A stretch of 64,000 bases of DNA from Streptomyces sp. NRRL WC-3605 (GCF_001509795.1 NZ_LLZN01000051.1:35808-99807), one strand, 5' to 3'; positions 23,676 through 32,708 are shown, numbered from the stretch's first letter. The notes: a model not told the origin generated them from the sequence alone. Numbers and translations are program-made.

Positions 23676-25844
23676 GGGCACCTCCGCCAGGGCCTGGGCC
23701 GAACGCCGCGTGTCCGGGTGGTTCTCGCCCAGCACCCGGCGTCGCCGCTCCCACGTGTCCTGGTGGAGTTCCCGGGCGCGGGCGTACTCCTCGAGGGCGG
23801 ACAGGTCGTCGGCGAGGCTGTACGCCGAGCGGAGTGTGTCGGGGTGGTCGTCGCCGTGGAGCTGCCGACGCCGGTTCCAGACCTCCTCGTTCAGCGTCCG
23901 GGCCTGGGCGTAGTCACCCATCCGGTGCAGGGTGATGGCCAGGTAGTGCCTCGAGCGCAGGGTGTCCGGGTGATCCGCGCCCAGTCGCTCGCGTCGCTGC
24001 CCCAGCACCCACAGCTCCAGCTCCCTCGCCCGTTCCAGCTCGCCCAGGTCGCAGAGATCCGATGCCAGGTGGTGCGCTGAGTGCAGCGTGTCGGGGTGGG
24101 TCTCGCCGAGGACCCGGCGCCGCCGCTGCCATACGTCCTCGTTGATGTCGCGGGCCTTCTCCCGCTCGCCGAGTTCGTACAGGTCGGAGCCCAGGTAGTG
24201 CGCCGACTGCAGGGTGTCCGGGTGGTCCTCGCCGAGCAGGCGGCGGTGGTGGCGCCACCCTTCCTCGTCCAGGGCGCGCGCCCCGGCGAAGTCGCCCAGG
24301 TCGCACAGGTCGGCCGCCAGCTGGTGCGCCGACCGGATGGTGTCGGGATGGTCCATCCCGAGGACCGAGCACCGCCGGTGCCAGACGTCCTGGTCGACCT
24401 CCCTCGCCTGTGCGTACTCACCCAGCTCGAAGAGGTTGGACGCGAGGTTGTAGCCGGAATGGAGCGTGTCGGGATGGTCGGGGCCCAGGCGGTCCGTCCA
24501 GGACTCCCGGGTGATCCGGCAGATGTCGACCGCGGACCGGGACTGGCCGGAGAAGTACAGATAGCGCTGGACCTTCAGGACCAGGGCGCGGAAACCCTCC
24601 GCGTCCAGCTGGGGCCCGGGCAGGGACGCGGCGGACGACAGGAGCTCACGGACGTGCGGGACGATCATCCCGTACTCGGGCCAGGTCTCGGGGGTGTCCG
24701 GGTCGCCCAGCGTGATCGTGGCGAGCAGTTCCTCGGCGGCGTGGTGGGTCACCTCGTGCTCTTCGCGCGGGAGCCTCGCCCGGAGCAGGGCGTGCACGAG
24801 GCGGTGCATCTGCAGGGCGTTGTCGGCGTGCCGGGCCAGACCGAGGGTGACGATCTTGCGGACGGCGAGAGCGGCCGTCGCCGTGTCACCGAGCTGGACG
24901 CCGAACCGGGGTGCCGCGACGGCGGGGTCGGAGCCCAGCGGGATCGGCTCCGGCGCGAGGAACGCGAGCCGGTCGAGCAGGGTGGCGGCCGTCGGGCCGG
25001 CCGTCGCCATCAGCCGGTCTCGGCTGGTGGCCACCACCGACACCAGTCCGGGGTGCGCCGAGACGGTCCGGTCGTCCAGGCCGCTCGCCGTCGGCTGTGA
25101 CTCCAGGAGCCTGAGGTAGTCGGACGTCTCCAGGCGGGTCTCGTCGAGGAAGCATCCGACCTGCTCCACCGAGAGGGGAAGGTCGCCCACCGCGGCGGCC
25201 ACACGGTCGGCGTCCTCGGGGGACAGCGTGGGGCACCGGCGGGACAGCAGGCTGATCGACTCGTCGCGTTCGAACTCGGGGACGTCGATGCGTGTACCGA
25301 TACGTCCGATACGGGGGTCGCGGCCGGTGATGAGCAGCTTTCCTCCGCTGGGAGGGAGGAGGTCGTTCATGGCGCCGAGATCGTCGAGGTTGTCGTACAC
25401 CAGTAACCAGTCGCTCCTGGCGGACAGTTCCACCCAGAGTGCCCGTATGAGGAGCGACGGCTGGCCGGCGGTGAGTCCCAACTGCGAGGCCAGGGCGGTG
25501 AGGCTGGCCATGACGGCCGCCAGCTGGTCGGCCCCCACCCACCAGACCAGCCCGTAGTCATGGGCGTGGCGATGGGCGTACTCGAGAGCCAGTTGGGTCT
25601 TGCCGATCCCGCCCATGCCGATGAGGGAGACCACGCCGGGGTCGTCGCTGTGACCGTCCTCCTCGGAGCCCTGCATGCTGGCGGCGACGCGCTCCAGGAG
25701 GGCGGCCCGCCCGGTGAAGGCCTGGTTGCGTGACGGCAGGGCGCGGATCGGCCGCAGGCGGGTGGCCGGTTCGTGCGCATGCGGTGATACGAGGTGGAGG
25801 TGGTCGATGCGTTCGGCGACGACTCCACCGCCGATCGCTGCCAT
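23664..25844 (-). CDS. NB-ARC/TPR NLR-like ATPase
   Basis: A 726-residue STAND/NLR protein. NB-ARC: Walker A GMGGIGKTQLALEYAHR (about 76-92), Walker B WLLVYDNLDD (about 150), sensor LITGRDPR, and GDLPLSVEQV in place of GLPLA. A winged-helix/ARC2 region follows, then at least six 42-residue TPR-like repeats, each headed by LGxDHPDTxxSA. Residues 1-40 carry no enzyme domain but begin MAAIGGGVVAERIDHLHL, a possible amyloid-like or effector-linking tag. It is last of a three-gene block; its stop overlaps the MppP-like gene by 12 bases, convergently. Confidence 0.87.
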   Translation of the reverse strand: MAAIGGGVVAERIDHLHLVSPHAHEPATRLRPIRALPSRNQAFTGRAALLERVAASMQGSEEDGHSDDPGVVSLIGMGGIGKTQLALEYAHRHAHDYGLVWWVGADQLAAVMASLTALASQLGLTAGQPSLLIRALWVELSARSDWLLVYDNLDDLGAMNDLLPPSGGKLLITGRDPRIGRIGTRIDVPEFERDESISLLSRRCPTLSPEDADRVAAAVGDLPLSVEQVGCFLDETRLETSDYLRLLESQPTASGLDDRTVSAHPGLVSVVATSRDRLMATAGPTAATLLDRLAFLAPEPIPLGSDPAVAAPRFGVQLGDTATAALAVRKIVTLGLARHADNALQMHRLVHALLRARLPREEHEVTHHAAEELLATITLGDPDTPETWPEYGMIVPHVRELLSSAASLPGPQLDAEGFRALVLKVQRYLYFSGQSRSAVDICRITRESWTDRLGPDHPDTLHSGYNLASNLFELGEYAQAREVDQDVWHRRCSVLGMDHPDTIRSAHQLAADLCDLGDFAGARALDEEGWRHHRRLLGEDHPDTLQSAHYLGSDLYELGEREKARDINEDVWQRRRRVLGETHPDTLHSAHHLASDLCDLGELERARELELWVLGQRRERLGADHPDTLRSRHYLAITLHRMGDYAQARTLNEEVWNRRRQLHGDDHPDTLRSAYSLADDLSALEEYARARELHQDTWERRRRVLGENHPDTRRSAQALAEVPSAP

Positions 25845-25888
25845 CCCGGCCGCGACCGGTGGCTGGGCAGGCGTCTCTCCGGGACCGC

Positions 25889-26347
25889 TTAGCCCTCGTG
25901 CGGCCCCGGGGTGGAAGGGTGGGCGCCGGTGGTCACTCCTCCCGAGACGTTGCCGCCGACGACGACGCCGCCCGTCTCGACGCGGAGGTCATGCGCCACG
26001 CTGATGCCGCTGTGGGGCGCGAGCCCTGCCTCGTGACGCTGCAGACGGTCGACGGACGCGGCCAGTTCGTCGGCGAAGCCGGAGTCGTCCTCCGCCCTGT
26101 CGGCGATCGCGTCCGTGGCCCGCCGTATCGTGCGCTCGGTCACCTCGCCGTCACCGGCCTGCTCCAGGAGCCGGGTGAGGGCGGGGTCTTCGCCGATGGC
26201 TCCAGCGACCAGTTCATGCAGGGCGTCCATGTTCTGGTCGAGGACGAGATCGGCTGGGACATCGCCACCGGCACCGATTCTGCGGGCCCGGCGCACGAGG
26301 TATCCGACCGCGGCTCCCGCCATGAGGTCCACTCCGGGTGTCGGCAC
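25889..26347 (-). CDS. Small NLR-associated protein with Gly/Val amyloid-like tail
   Basis: A 152-residue protein lying 44 bases upstream of the NB-ARC gene. A short hydrophobic stretch (LMAGAAVGYLV) starts the chain, then mainly helices (MDALHELVAGAIGEDPALTRLLEQA...), then a tail ISVAHDLRVETGGVVVGGNVSGGVTTG (read in parts). The tail matches the repeated V-x-G-G-N/D-x-x-G-x-x-T-G pattern common in N-terminal regions of Streptomyces NLR proteins and likened to amyloid-signalling motifs. The GTG at 26347 has the ribosome site GGGGGAGGAA; the ATG at 26377 does not. Function is inferred only. Confidence 0.72.
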   Translation of the reverse strand: MPTPGVDLMAGAAVGYLVRRARRIGAGGDVPADLVLDQNMDALHELVAGAIGEDPALTRLLEQAGDGEVTERTIRRATDAIADRAEDDSGFADELAASVDRLQRHEAGLAPHSGISVAHDLRVETGGVVVGGNVSGGVTTGAHPSTPGPHEG

Positions 26348-26504
26348 GCTTCCTCCCCCATTGTCGGCTGAGACCATTTAACACCTTGACGGCATGATTG
26401 CTGACGATTGCTTCCCGACAACGTCCGTCGCCCTGAGGTGTGTTGAGCGACGTTGAGCAGAGGCGCAGGAAGAGGCGTGTCGGCCATGCGGCCCGATCAA
26501 ACGG

Positions 26505-28946
26505 TCACGGCATGTCCGGAGGAGCAGGGACCGCCCGGTCGATGGCGTTGAGAAGGGTGACGCTGAGCCGGGTGTCGGGGTGGTCCTCACCGAGGACGCG
26601 CCGTCGGCGTTCGGCCGTGTCGCGGGCGATCTGGAGGGCTTCGTCGATCCGGCCCAGCCCCGCAAGGCTGGCCGCCAGGTTGGACGCGGTGTCCAGAGTC
26701 TCGGGATGGTCGTCCCCCAGGACCTGCCGACGGCGGAGCAGAGTGTCCTCGGCCAGGGCGCAGGCCTCGGCCAGACGTCCCAGTTCCGACAGGTCCGTGG
26801 CCATGTTGGAGGCGGTGAAGAGCGTGTCGCGGTGGTCCTCGCCGAGGACCCGGCGCTGCCGGCTCACGGTGTCCTGGGCGAGGGCGAGGCCCTCCTCCAG
26901 GCGTCCCAGTCCGGCGAGGCAGGCCGCCACGGTGGATGCGACGGCCAGTGTCTCGCCATGCTCGTCGCCCACGACCCGGCGGTAACGGATCAGGGTGTCC
27001 CGGGCCAGTTCCAGGGCCTCTTCGGTCTGTCCGAGATCCATCAGGTCGGCGGCCACGTTCGCCGCCGTCCGCAGCACCGCGGGGTGGTCCTCGCCGAGTT
27101 CCTGCCGTTGCCGGCCCAGGAGGCCGCGGTTCAGGGCGAGGGCGCGGTCGTGGTCGGCGACGGCAGCGGCGGCGCGGGCGAGGCAGGCGGTGGCCCGGCG
27201 GGTGGCGGCGTGATCGGCTCCCAACTCGGCGGTCCAGGCGCGGTGCAGGCCCTCGAGCCGGGGGAGTACGGCTGCAGCGCTGCCGCGGTCGACCAGGTAC
27301 TGGCAGGCCTCGCAGGCCGCCAGGCGTGCGGCGTCCGTGACCAGATCGCCGGATGCGATCACGAGCAGATGCGGGAGCAGATCGGGCCGACCGGGCCAGG
27401 CGGCCGGGTCCTGGGCATCGCCAGGGAACGCGGCGGTGAGCAGCAGGCTGGCGTGACGAGCCGCGACGGCACGCTCAGGGCCGGTGAGCTGGTCCGCGAT
27501 GACGGCCTGGGTGAGCCGGTGCAGGTGAAGGGCTCCGCCTTCCACTCGCGCCAGCCCGTGTCGCTGAAGCGCCGTCAGTACGCGGCTCCTCGTGGCCGGG
27601 TCGACCACGACTCGGCCGACAGTCGACGCACCGGCCGCCTCGCGGCCTCGCAGGACCGGCAGGGTGAACGGCTCCGGGGCCAGGAGCGCGCAGGCCTGGA
27701 GCACTTCGGTGGCCTGGGGGTCCTGCGCCCGCAGCCGCCGCATGCTGAGCCGTATCTGCGCGGCCAGCGTCGAGGGGCAGCCGAGCGGTTTGCCGGCGTC
27801 GGTCACCTCGCCCGCTCGGCCGGCGAGTTGCTCCAGGTAATCCGGCACGCTGGTCGTGGTCAGGACCTCGGCCGCCTGCACCAGGGCGAGAGGCCAGTCG
27901 TCCAGCGCCGCCGCGAGCCGGTCCGCTTCCGTCGTCGCCAACCAAGGTGTGCGGCCGAGCAGCAAGGCGATCGAATCCCTGCGCGCCAGCGCGCCGACGG
28001 CCATGGGGATGGCGCGCTCGTGCCAACGCGGGTCGCGTGAGGTGATCAGGACGTGTCCCGCGCCGGACGGCAGATGGGCGGTCACCGTTTCGGGGTCCTC
28101 GGCGTTGTCGAACACGATCAGCCAGCGCGTCCGCGACCGCAGCTCCGCGGCCAGCGCGGCTACGGCCTCCCGGGGGGACCTGGTCCGGTCGGCAGCGCCG
28201 ATGGCCACTGCCAGCCGGGCGAGCTGGTCGGAGATGAGGGCAGGGTGTTCCGCCCGCACCCACCACACCAGTTCGTATTCGCCGCAGAAGCGGTGCGCGT
28301 ACTCGACGGCCACCTGGCTCTTGCCCACGGCTGTCTCTCCGTGCAGAGCGACCGGCACCGCCGTGGGCCCGCCCGCCAGCCGACCCCGAAGGTCGACGAG
28401 GAGTTCGTCACGCCCGACGAGTCCTGGATTGCGCGCCGGTACGTTCCACACCCGGGGCAGCGTCCCGGGCAGCCGCGGCCCCGTCGATCGCGAGTGGCTA
28501 CCGGGTTCATCGTCGCCTGGAAACCGTGGTCGCACGGCGGGTACCCCCACGGGCCCGGCGACCGCGGCCAACAACGCCTGCCGGGCCGCCTCCTCATCCA
28601 TTCCGAACAGGGCCGGGGCCTTGAGCGCACGCAACATGGGCGGCGCCGTCGCGTCGTCGAGGCGCACCGGGACGAGCCCCTCCCGGCCGGCGACCACCGC
28701 CGTCCATTCCTCCGTCGTCCATCTCCGGCGCTCGAAGTAGGCGGCGGAGAACAACGCCACCATCCGACGCGCGGCAAGAGCTTCGTCCATCCGCACGATG
28801 ACGTTGTCCCCGGCACCCCAGTGCCATGAGTCCAACTCGACGTCGTACCCGGCGTCCTGCAACTGCCATGCCACCCACTCGGCCCACGCGAGATCGGCTC
28901 CCGCATGGCTGATGAACAACCAGGGCCTGCCCTCGGAACCCGCCAT
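26505..28946 (-). CDS. TIR-NB-ARC-TPR NLR-like protein
   Basis: An 813-residue protein, first in the block. TIR domain about 8-135: WLFISHAGADLAWAEWVAW, the DSWHWGAGDN box and LFSAAYFERRRWTTEEW, where a Glu of TEEW is the likely NADase residue. NB-ARC: Walker A GETAVGKSQ, Walker B WLIVFDNAED, LITSRDPR, and DDWPLALVQA. Then about five 42-residue TPR repeats headed LGEDHP. TIR domains in bacterial defence cleave NAD or signal by cyclic ADP-ribose products; TPRs sense. The ATG at 28946 was chosen; GTG 28979/28982 are alternatives. No phage target is known. Confidence 0.87.
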   Translation of the reverse strand: MAGSEGRPWLFISHAGADLAWAEWVAWQLQDAGYDVELDSWHWGAGDNVIVRMDEALAARRMVALFSAAYFERRRWTTEEWTAVVAGREGLVPVRLDDATAPPMLRALKAPALFGMDEEAARQALLAAVAGPVGVPAVRPRFPGDDEPGSHSRSTGPRLPGTLPRVWNVPARNPGLVGRDELLVDLRGRLAGGPTAVPVALHGETAVGKSQVAVEYAHRFCGEYELVWWVRAEHPALISDQLARLAVAIGAADRTRSPREAVAALAAELRSRTRWLIVFDNAEDPETVTAHLPSGAGHVLITSRDPRWHERAIPMAVGALARRDSIALLLGRTPWLATTEADRLAAALDDWPLALVQAAEVLTTTSVPDYLEQLAGRAGEVTDAGKPLGCPSTLAAQIRLSMRRLRAQDPQATEVLQACALLAPEPFTLPVLRGREAAGASTVGRVVVDPATRSRVLTALQRHGLARVEGGALHLHRLTQAVIADQLTGPERAVAARHASLLLTAAFPGDAQDPAAWPGRPDLLPHLLVIASGDLVTDAARLAACEACQYLVDRGSAAAVLPRLEGLHRAWTAELGADHAATRRATACLARAAAAVADHDRALALNRGLLGRQRQELGEDHPAVLRTAANVAADLMDLGQTEEALELARDTLIRYRRVVGDEHGETLAVASTVAACLAGLGRLEEGLALAQDTVSRQRRVLGEDHRDTLFTASNMATDLSELGRLAEACALAEDTLLRRRQVLGDDHPETLDTASNLAASLAGLGRIDEALQIARDTAERRRRVLGEDHPDTRLSVTLLNAIDRAVPAPPDMP

Positions 28947-29116
28947 CTCCACCCCCAGCCTGCCGAGCTCGATCGAGACCACCCCGCCGGAGCGGGTCTG
29001 CACTCAGTGTGGGGGTGCGGGAGCGAGTGGGATGCCTGAATGCCCCCCCACTGTCGTCCTTCTCGAGAACACCGTCGTCGTCGAAGTGAGAGGCGCCCGG
29101 GCACAGCTGGACGCTC

Positions 29117-29155
29117 TTGACCCTCACGTGACGTCAGGCGGCATAGTCGGGCCCG
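29117..29155 (+). promoter_or_regulatory. MerR-type promoter with 19-base spacer
   Basis: TTGACC (29117-29122) and CATAGT (29142-29147) are 19 bases apart, the long spacing typical of MerR-activated promoters. The -10 ends seven bases before GTG 29155, as in leaderless transcripts. The spacer holds CACGTGACGTCA, with overlapping short palindromes. Confidence 0.5.
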
Positions 29156-30270
29156 TGGAGGATCACTGGACCGTGGGACGGGTGGCACAGCTGGCCGGCG
29201 TCACCGTGCGCACGCTGCACCACTACGACGCGATCGGACTGGTACGTCCCTCGGCACGCACCATGAAGGGGTACCGGGCCTACTCGGCGCAGGACGTGGA
29301 GCGCCTCCGGGAGGTGCTGGCCTACCGGCGGCTGGGCCTCGGGCTGGGTGAGATCGGGGACTTGGTGGACGACGCGTCGACAGACGTGGTCGCGCGCCTG
29401 CTCCAGCTCCGCGGCCTGCTGCTGGAACGGCGTGACCGCGCCGACGCGATGGTGGCGGCCCTCGACAGGGAACTTCAAGCGCGGGCGAGGGGAGACACGG
29501 TGACACCGGAGGAGCAACTCGAGGTGCTCGGAGCGCGTCTGTACGACGCGATCGGCGGCGCGTACACCGCGACGCGGCGCACGGAACCACGGATCGCCAC
29601 CCAGATCCTCGACGCACTCGGCGACGCACAGACCGTCCTGAACGTCGGGGCAGGCACGGGCAACTACGAGCCCGCGGGGCGCGATGTGACCGCCGTCGAG
29701 CCGTCGGCGGTGATGAGACGCCAGCGGCCGGCCGGCTCGGCACCGTGTGTGGCCGCGGCTGCGGAGAGCCTGCCGTTCGAGGACGACTCCTTCGATGCCG
29801 CGATGGCCGTGTCCACCGTTCACCACTGGGAGGACCCGATCGCGGGGCTGCGCGAGATGCGGCGCGTGGCCCGCCGAGTCGTCGTACTCACCTTCGACAC
29901 CGACGAGCCCGGCTGGCGGGACCGCTTCTGGCTGACTCGGGACTACCTGCCCGAGTTCGCCGACGTCCTCGCGGACTTCCCCTCGCTCACCGGCATGGCC
30001 GACGCGATCGACGCCCGCATCGAGCCGGTCCCGATCCCCTGGGACTGCGCGGACGGCCTGTTCGAGGCGTACTGGCGTCGACCAGGCGCGTATCTGGAAG
30101 AGCCGGTGCGGCGTGCGATGTCCGTATGGACGAGGGTCGGCTCGGAGGCCGAGCGGAGGGCGGTGCGTGACCTCCGCGACGACCTGGCATCCGGTCGGTG
30201 GTCCGACCGTAACGGCGATCTCGCGGACCTGGACGCGGCGGATCTAGGCCTCCGCCTGCTCATCGCGTGA
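29155..30270 (+). CDS. Fusion of MerR-type DNA-binding domain and SAM methyltransferase
   Basis: A 371-residue protein with two parts. Residues about 1-115 form a MerR domain: WTVGRVAQLAGVTVRTLHHYDAIGLVRPS is the winged helix-turn-helix (read in parts), then GYRAYSAQDVERL and the coiled dimer helix ending at TPEEQLEVLG. Residues about 120-371 form a class I methyltransferase: motif I VLNVGAGTGNYEP, ESLPFEDDSFDAAMAVSTVHHW as motif IV, and VVLTFDTDEP. MerR effector domains are usually small ligand binders; a methyltransferase here is unusual. Divergent from the TIR-NLR gene, so it may regulate it. Confidence 0.85.
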   Translation: MEDHWTVGRVAQLAGVTVRTLHHYDAIGLVRPSARTMKGYRAYSAQDVERLREVLAYRRLGLGLGEIGDLVDDASTDVVARLLQLRGLLLERRDRADAMVAALDRELQARARGDTVTPEEQLEVLGARLYDAIGGAYTATRRTEPRIATQILDALGDAQTVLNVGAGTGNYEPAGRDVTAVEPSAVMRRQRPAGSAPCVAAAAESLPFEDDSFDAAMAVSTVHHWEDPIAGLREMRRVARRVVVLTFDTDEPGWRDRFWLTRDYLPEFADVLADFPSLTGMADAIDARIEPVPIPWDCADGLFEAYWRRPGAYLEEPVRRAMSVWTRVGSEAERRAVRDLRDDLASGRWSDRNGDLADLDAADLGLRLLIA

Positions 30271-30709
30271 CGGGGGGCGGGTGCTGAGGGAGGGGGGCCG
30301 GCATTGTCAAGGCGCCGGGCCCATGGCACACACTCAGGACAGCAGTCGCGTACCTGCCAGACCGTCGCCCACTCCCCAGTACCCGGTCTCCACCGTTGGA
30401 GTCCGCGTCCCGCCTACTCAGAGAGGCAGCCGCCTGCTCGGAAAGGGATACGGCCCCGCACCCGGCGCCCAGCCCACCCGCTGCGTCCCACCGCACGCGC
30501 ACTGCTGTGGAAGGGCCTGCTGAAGAGGTGGCCCAGAGGAGAGGACAGGGCGCGGCGCCTTGCCGCCGGCCCGCGCACCGGCTCCGAGCGTGTGTTGAGG
30601 GGGTGCTCAGGCGGGGACGGTGCCGGTCCGGCGGGCCTGACGCATCCGCCCGACGAGGTCCGCTCACCGCATGCCCGCTCGAGCGGGCCCAAGTTCTTCC
30701 TGTATTCGA
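30271..30709. other. Non-coding stretch between MerR-methyltransferase and sigma factor
   Basis: About 440 bases with no convincing gene: the frames here give Arg/Pro/Ser-rich peptides without motifs. The perfect palindrome GCCCGCTCGAGCGGGC is at 30673-30688. Confidence 0.6.
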
Positions 30710-30747
30710 CGGAACGGCCCGCGAGAAGAATCTCGTGGGCCGTTCCG
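30710..30747 (-). terminator. Strong hairpin terminator after the sigma-factor gene
   Basis: A 17-base stem (30710-30726 against 30731-30747) with one G-T pair and a 4-base AGAA loop lies two bases beyond the stop of the ECF41 gene at 30750. There is no U-run, as is common for actinobacterial terminators. Confidence 0.75.
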
Positions 30748-30749
30748 AT

Positions 30750-31676
30750 TCACCCGTCCACGTCTTCCTTCCCGTAGGTGATCCACGGCCGCAGCTTCTC
30801 CGGGTTGCGGACCACCCAGATGCGGGTGACGTTCCCGTCCACGACCTCGAACGAGGCCACCGTCACGACGACGCCGGCATGCCGGGCCACGAGCCCCGGT
30901 GCCCCGTTGACCGACCGCTCCAGCAACTCGAGGCCGGCGGCCTTGTCCGCGATGGCGACCATGTACTGGGCGATGCGCGCGTCGCCCTCGATCGGGCGCA
31001 GGACGGTACCCACCATGCCGCCGCCGTCGGCCGTCATCACGGCGGCAGGGTCGAGCACACCCACGAGTGCCGCCACGTCCTTGCTCTCCCAGGCCTCTTT
31101 GACGCGTCTGACCACCTCCGCCTGATCGGCCGTCCTGGCCGGGGTGGCCGCCACGCTCACCCGCTTCCGCGCGGACGCCGCCAGTTGCTTGCACGCCGCC
31201 GGGGTCCGGCGGAGGACGTCCGCGATGTCGGCGAACGGGTACCGGAAGACGTCGTGCAGGACGAACGCCACGCGCTCCGCCGGTGTCATCGACTCCAGGA
31301 CGACGAGGAAGGCCGTGGTCACCGACTCGTCGAGGACGACCTGGTCGGCGGGGTCCCCGAGCGCGGCCGAGTCGCTTCCGTCCGCGTGGTGCCACTCGGC
31401 GCGGTCGGGCAGCGGCTCCGGCAGCCACGCACCGACGTAGCGTTCACGGCGAGCTCGTGCCGAGCCGAGCAGGTCCAGGCAGATCCGACCGGTGACCGTC
31501 GTCAGCCAGGCGGTGGGCGACCGTATCTCCTCACGTCGGCTCTGCGGCAGCCCGTACCAGCGGGCGTACGCGTCCTGCACGGCGTCCTCGGCCTCGGTCA
31601 CCGAACCCAGCAACCGGTAGGCCACGTTGATCAGTTGGCGCCGATCGCCAGTCGTCTCCACTGCGCTTGTCTCCAC
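30750..31676 (-). CDS. ECF41-type (SigJ-like) sigma factor 1
   Basis: A 308-residue extracytoplasmic-function sigma factor of group ECF41. Sigma-2: INVAYRLLGSVTEAEDAVQDAYARWY (read in parts); sigma-4: SMTPAERVAFVLHDVFRYPFADIADVLRRTPAACKQLAASAR (read in parts). A C-terminal SnoaL-like domain (WESKDVAALVGVLDPAAVMTADGGG...) replaces an anti-sigma factor in this group and modulates activity; its NPEKLRPWI ending is a family mark. The GTG at 31676 has GGAGG nine bases upstream; an ATG at 31685 lies directly on that site. Divergent from a small membrane protein gene (31800). Confidence 0.9.
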   Translation of the reverse strand: METSAVETTGDRRQLINVAYRLLGSVTEAEDAVQDAYARWYGLPQSRREEIRSPTAWLTTVTGRICLDLLGSARARRERYVGAWLPEPLPDRAEWHHADGSDSAALGDPADQVVLDESVTTAFLVVLESMTPAERVAFVLHDVFRYPFADIADVLRRTPAACKQLAASARKRVSVAATPARTADQAEVVRRVKEAWESKDVAALVGVLDPAAVMTADGGGMVGTVLRPIEGDARIAQYMVAIADKAAGLELLERSVNGAPGLVARHAGVVVTVASFEVVDGNVTRIWVVRNPEKLRPWITYGKEDVDG

Positions 31677-31799
31677 GGTCCTCATCCTCCCGCCACCCCT
31701 CGCCTTACCTTCCGCGGGCCTACGTCGTCGTGTGGGTGAACGTCGTCGAAGCCCGACCCCGGGGCGGACAGCCCGAGGGTGGAACAGGAGAAACGGCAC

Positions 31800-32168
31800 A
31801 TGACCATTCACGAGACGGCTCACGTGGCACGCGGCACCGCGTTCCTGCGATTCACCATCGCCTTGCAGACCTTGACCATCTTTCTCCAGGCGATCTCCGC
31901 CGGACTGCTGCTGACCGCGTCCTACGGCGAGACGCTGCACAGCGTCGGAGCCCGCGTGATGTACGGGGCGTCGATGCTCTACGTGCTCGCCGCGGTACTG
32001 GCATGGAAGCCGGGCGGAGGCTCACCTCGGCCGATCCTGCACGCGTCAGGTTTCCTCGCGCTGGCCTCGATCCAGGTGGTGCTGGGCATCGCGCACGTCC
32101 CGTCGGTCCATCTGCCTCTCGGCGTCCTGATGTTCGGACTGAGCGTGCTGGCGCTTGCGCGGCGCTGA
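31800..32168 (+). CDS. Small four-helix membrane protein beside sigma factor 1
   Basis: A 122-residue membrane protein with four hydrophobic helices (about 18-40, 50-68, 78-98 and 102-119) and short loops. No family name is certain. AGGAGAAACGG lies just upstream of ATG 31800. It is divergent from the ECF41 gene across 123 bases; ECF41 factors usually control a neighbouring gene, so this may be the target, though the usual partner is an oxidoreductase, epimerase or decarboxylase. Confidence 0.7.
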   Translation: MTIHETAHVARGTAFLRFTIALQTLTIFLQAISAGLLLTASYGETLHSVGARVMYGASMLYVLAAVLAWKPGGGSPRPILHASGFLALASIQVVLGIAHVPSVHLPLGVLMFGLSVLALARR

Positions 32169-32203
32169 CCAAGTGCCCGAGTCAGTGCCCGAACGGCTCG
32201 GCG

Positions 32204-32677
32204 TCAGTCCGTGCGCGCCCGTGCCGCGGACGCCAGCACCGACGTCAGGAAGCGGCGCACCGCCTCCAACTCGCCCTCGTCCAAGTCCTCCGCGGCCGCG
32301 ACCACCTCGTCGATCAGGGGTCCGAAGAAGTCCCACCCGAGTTGCCTGGCCTTGTCCTCCACCTCCAGCAGCACACGCCTCCTGTCGGCGGTGTCCCTGC
32401 TGCGCCGGACGAGTCCGAGCCGCTCCAGGCGGTCCACGAGGGCGGTGGTGCCGGCCGAGTTGAGCCGCAGTTGCTCGCCGAGCCAGCCCGGTGTGGCCCG
32501 GATGTCCGCCCGGGCCGCGTCCAGCAGGTGGATCAATGCCCTTACGTCGGTGGGGTGCAGCCCCCGCCGGGACGCGAACTCGGCACCGAGCAGGTCGAAT
32601 TCCACCGTCACCGCACGCAGCAGGTGGACCAGTCCCATGTGCGGGTTCTGGTCGGTCTGGTCATCCCGGTCGTCCAT
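32204..32677 (-). CDS. MarR-family regulator
   Basis: A 157-residue MarR regulator. The winged helix is GLHPTDVRALIHLL, then WLGEQLRLNSAGTTALVDRLERLGLVRRSRDTADRRRVLLEV (read in parts), with the wing Arg/Asp cluster. N- and C-terminal helices form the dimer. ATG 32677 has GAGGGGAG five bases upstream; GTG 32683 is also in frame. The 23-base palindrome at 32709-32731 lies between it and the divergent hydrolase gene, its probable target. Confidence 0.9.
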   Translation of the reverse strand: MDDRDDQTDQNPHMGLVHLLRAVTVEFDLLGAEFASRRGLHPTDVRALIHLLDAARADIRATPGWLGEQLRLNSAGTTALVDRLERLGLVRRSRDTADRRRVLLEVEDKARQLGWDFFGPLIDEVVAAAEDLDEGELEAVRRFLTSVLASAARARTD

Positions 32678-32708
32678 AGGCACTCCCCTCCTCGGTGGAT
32701 CTCCGCAT

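Noticed and set aside
24081..25100. Plus-strand frame over NB-ARC/TPR gene
   Set aside because: Shadow; repeats in it only mirror the TPR repeats.
26580..28040. Plus-strand frame over TIR-NB-ARC-TPR gene
   Set aside because: Shadow of the minus-strand repeats; no domain.
30673..30688. Perfect palindrome GCCCGCTCGAGCGGGC as operator
   Set aside because: It lies between convergent gene ends next to a strong terminator; more likely part of termination, with no regulator linked.
30396..31739. 447-codon plus-strand frame
   Set aside because: Antisense to the sigma factor gene and low complexity.
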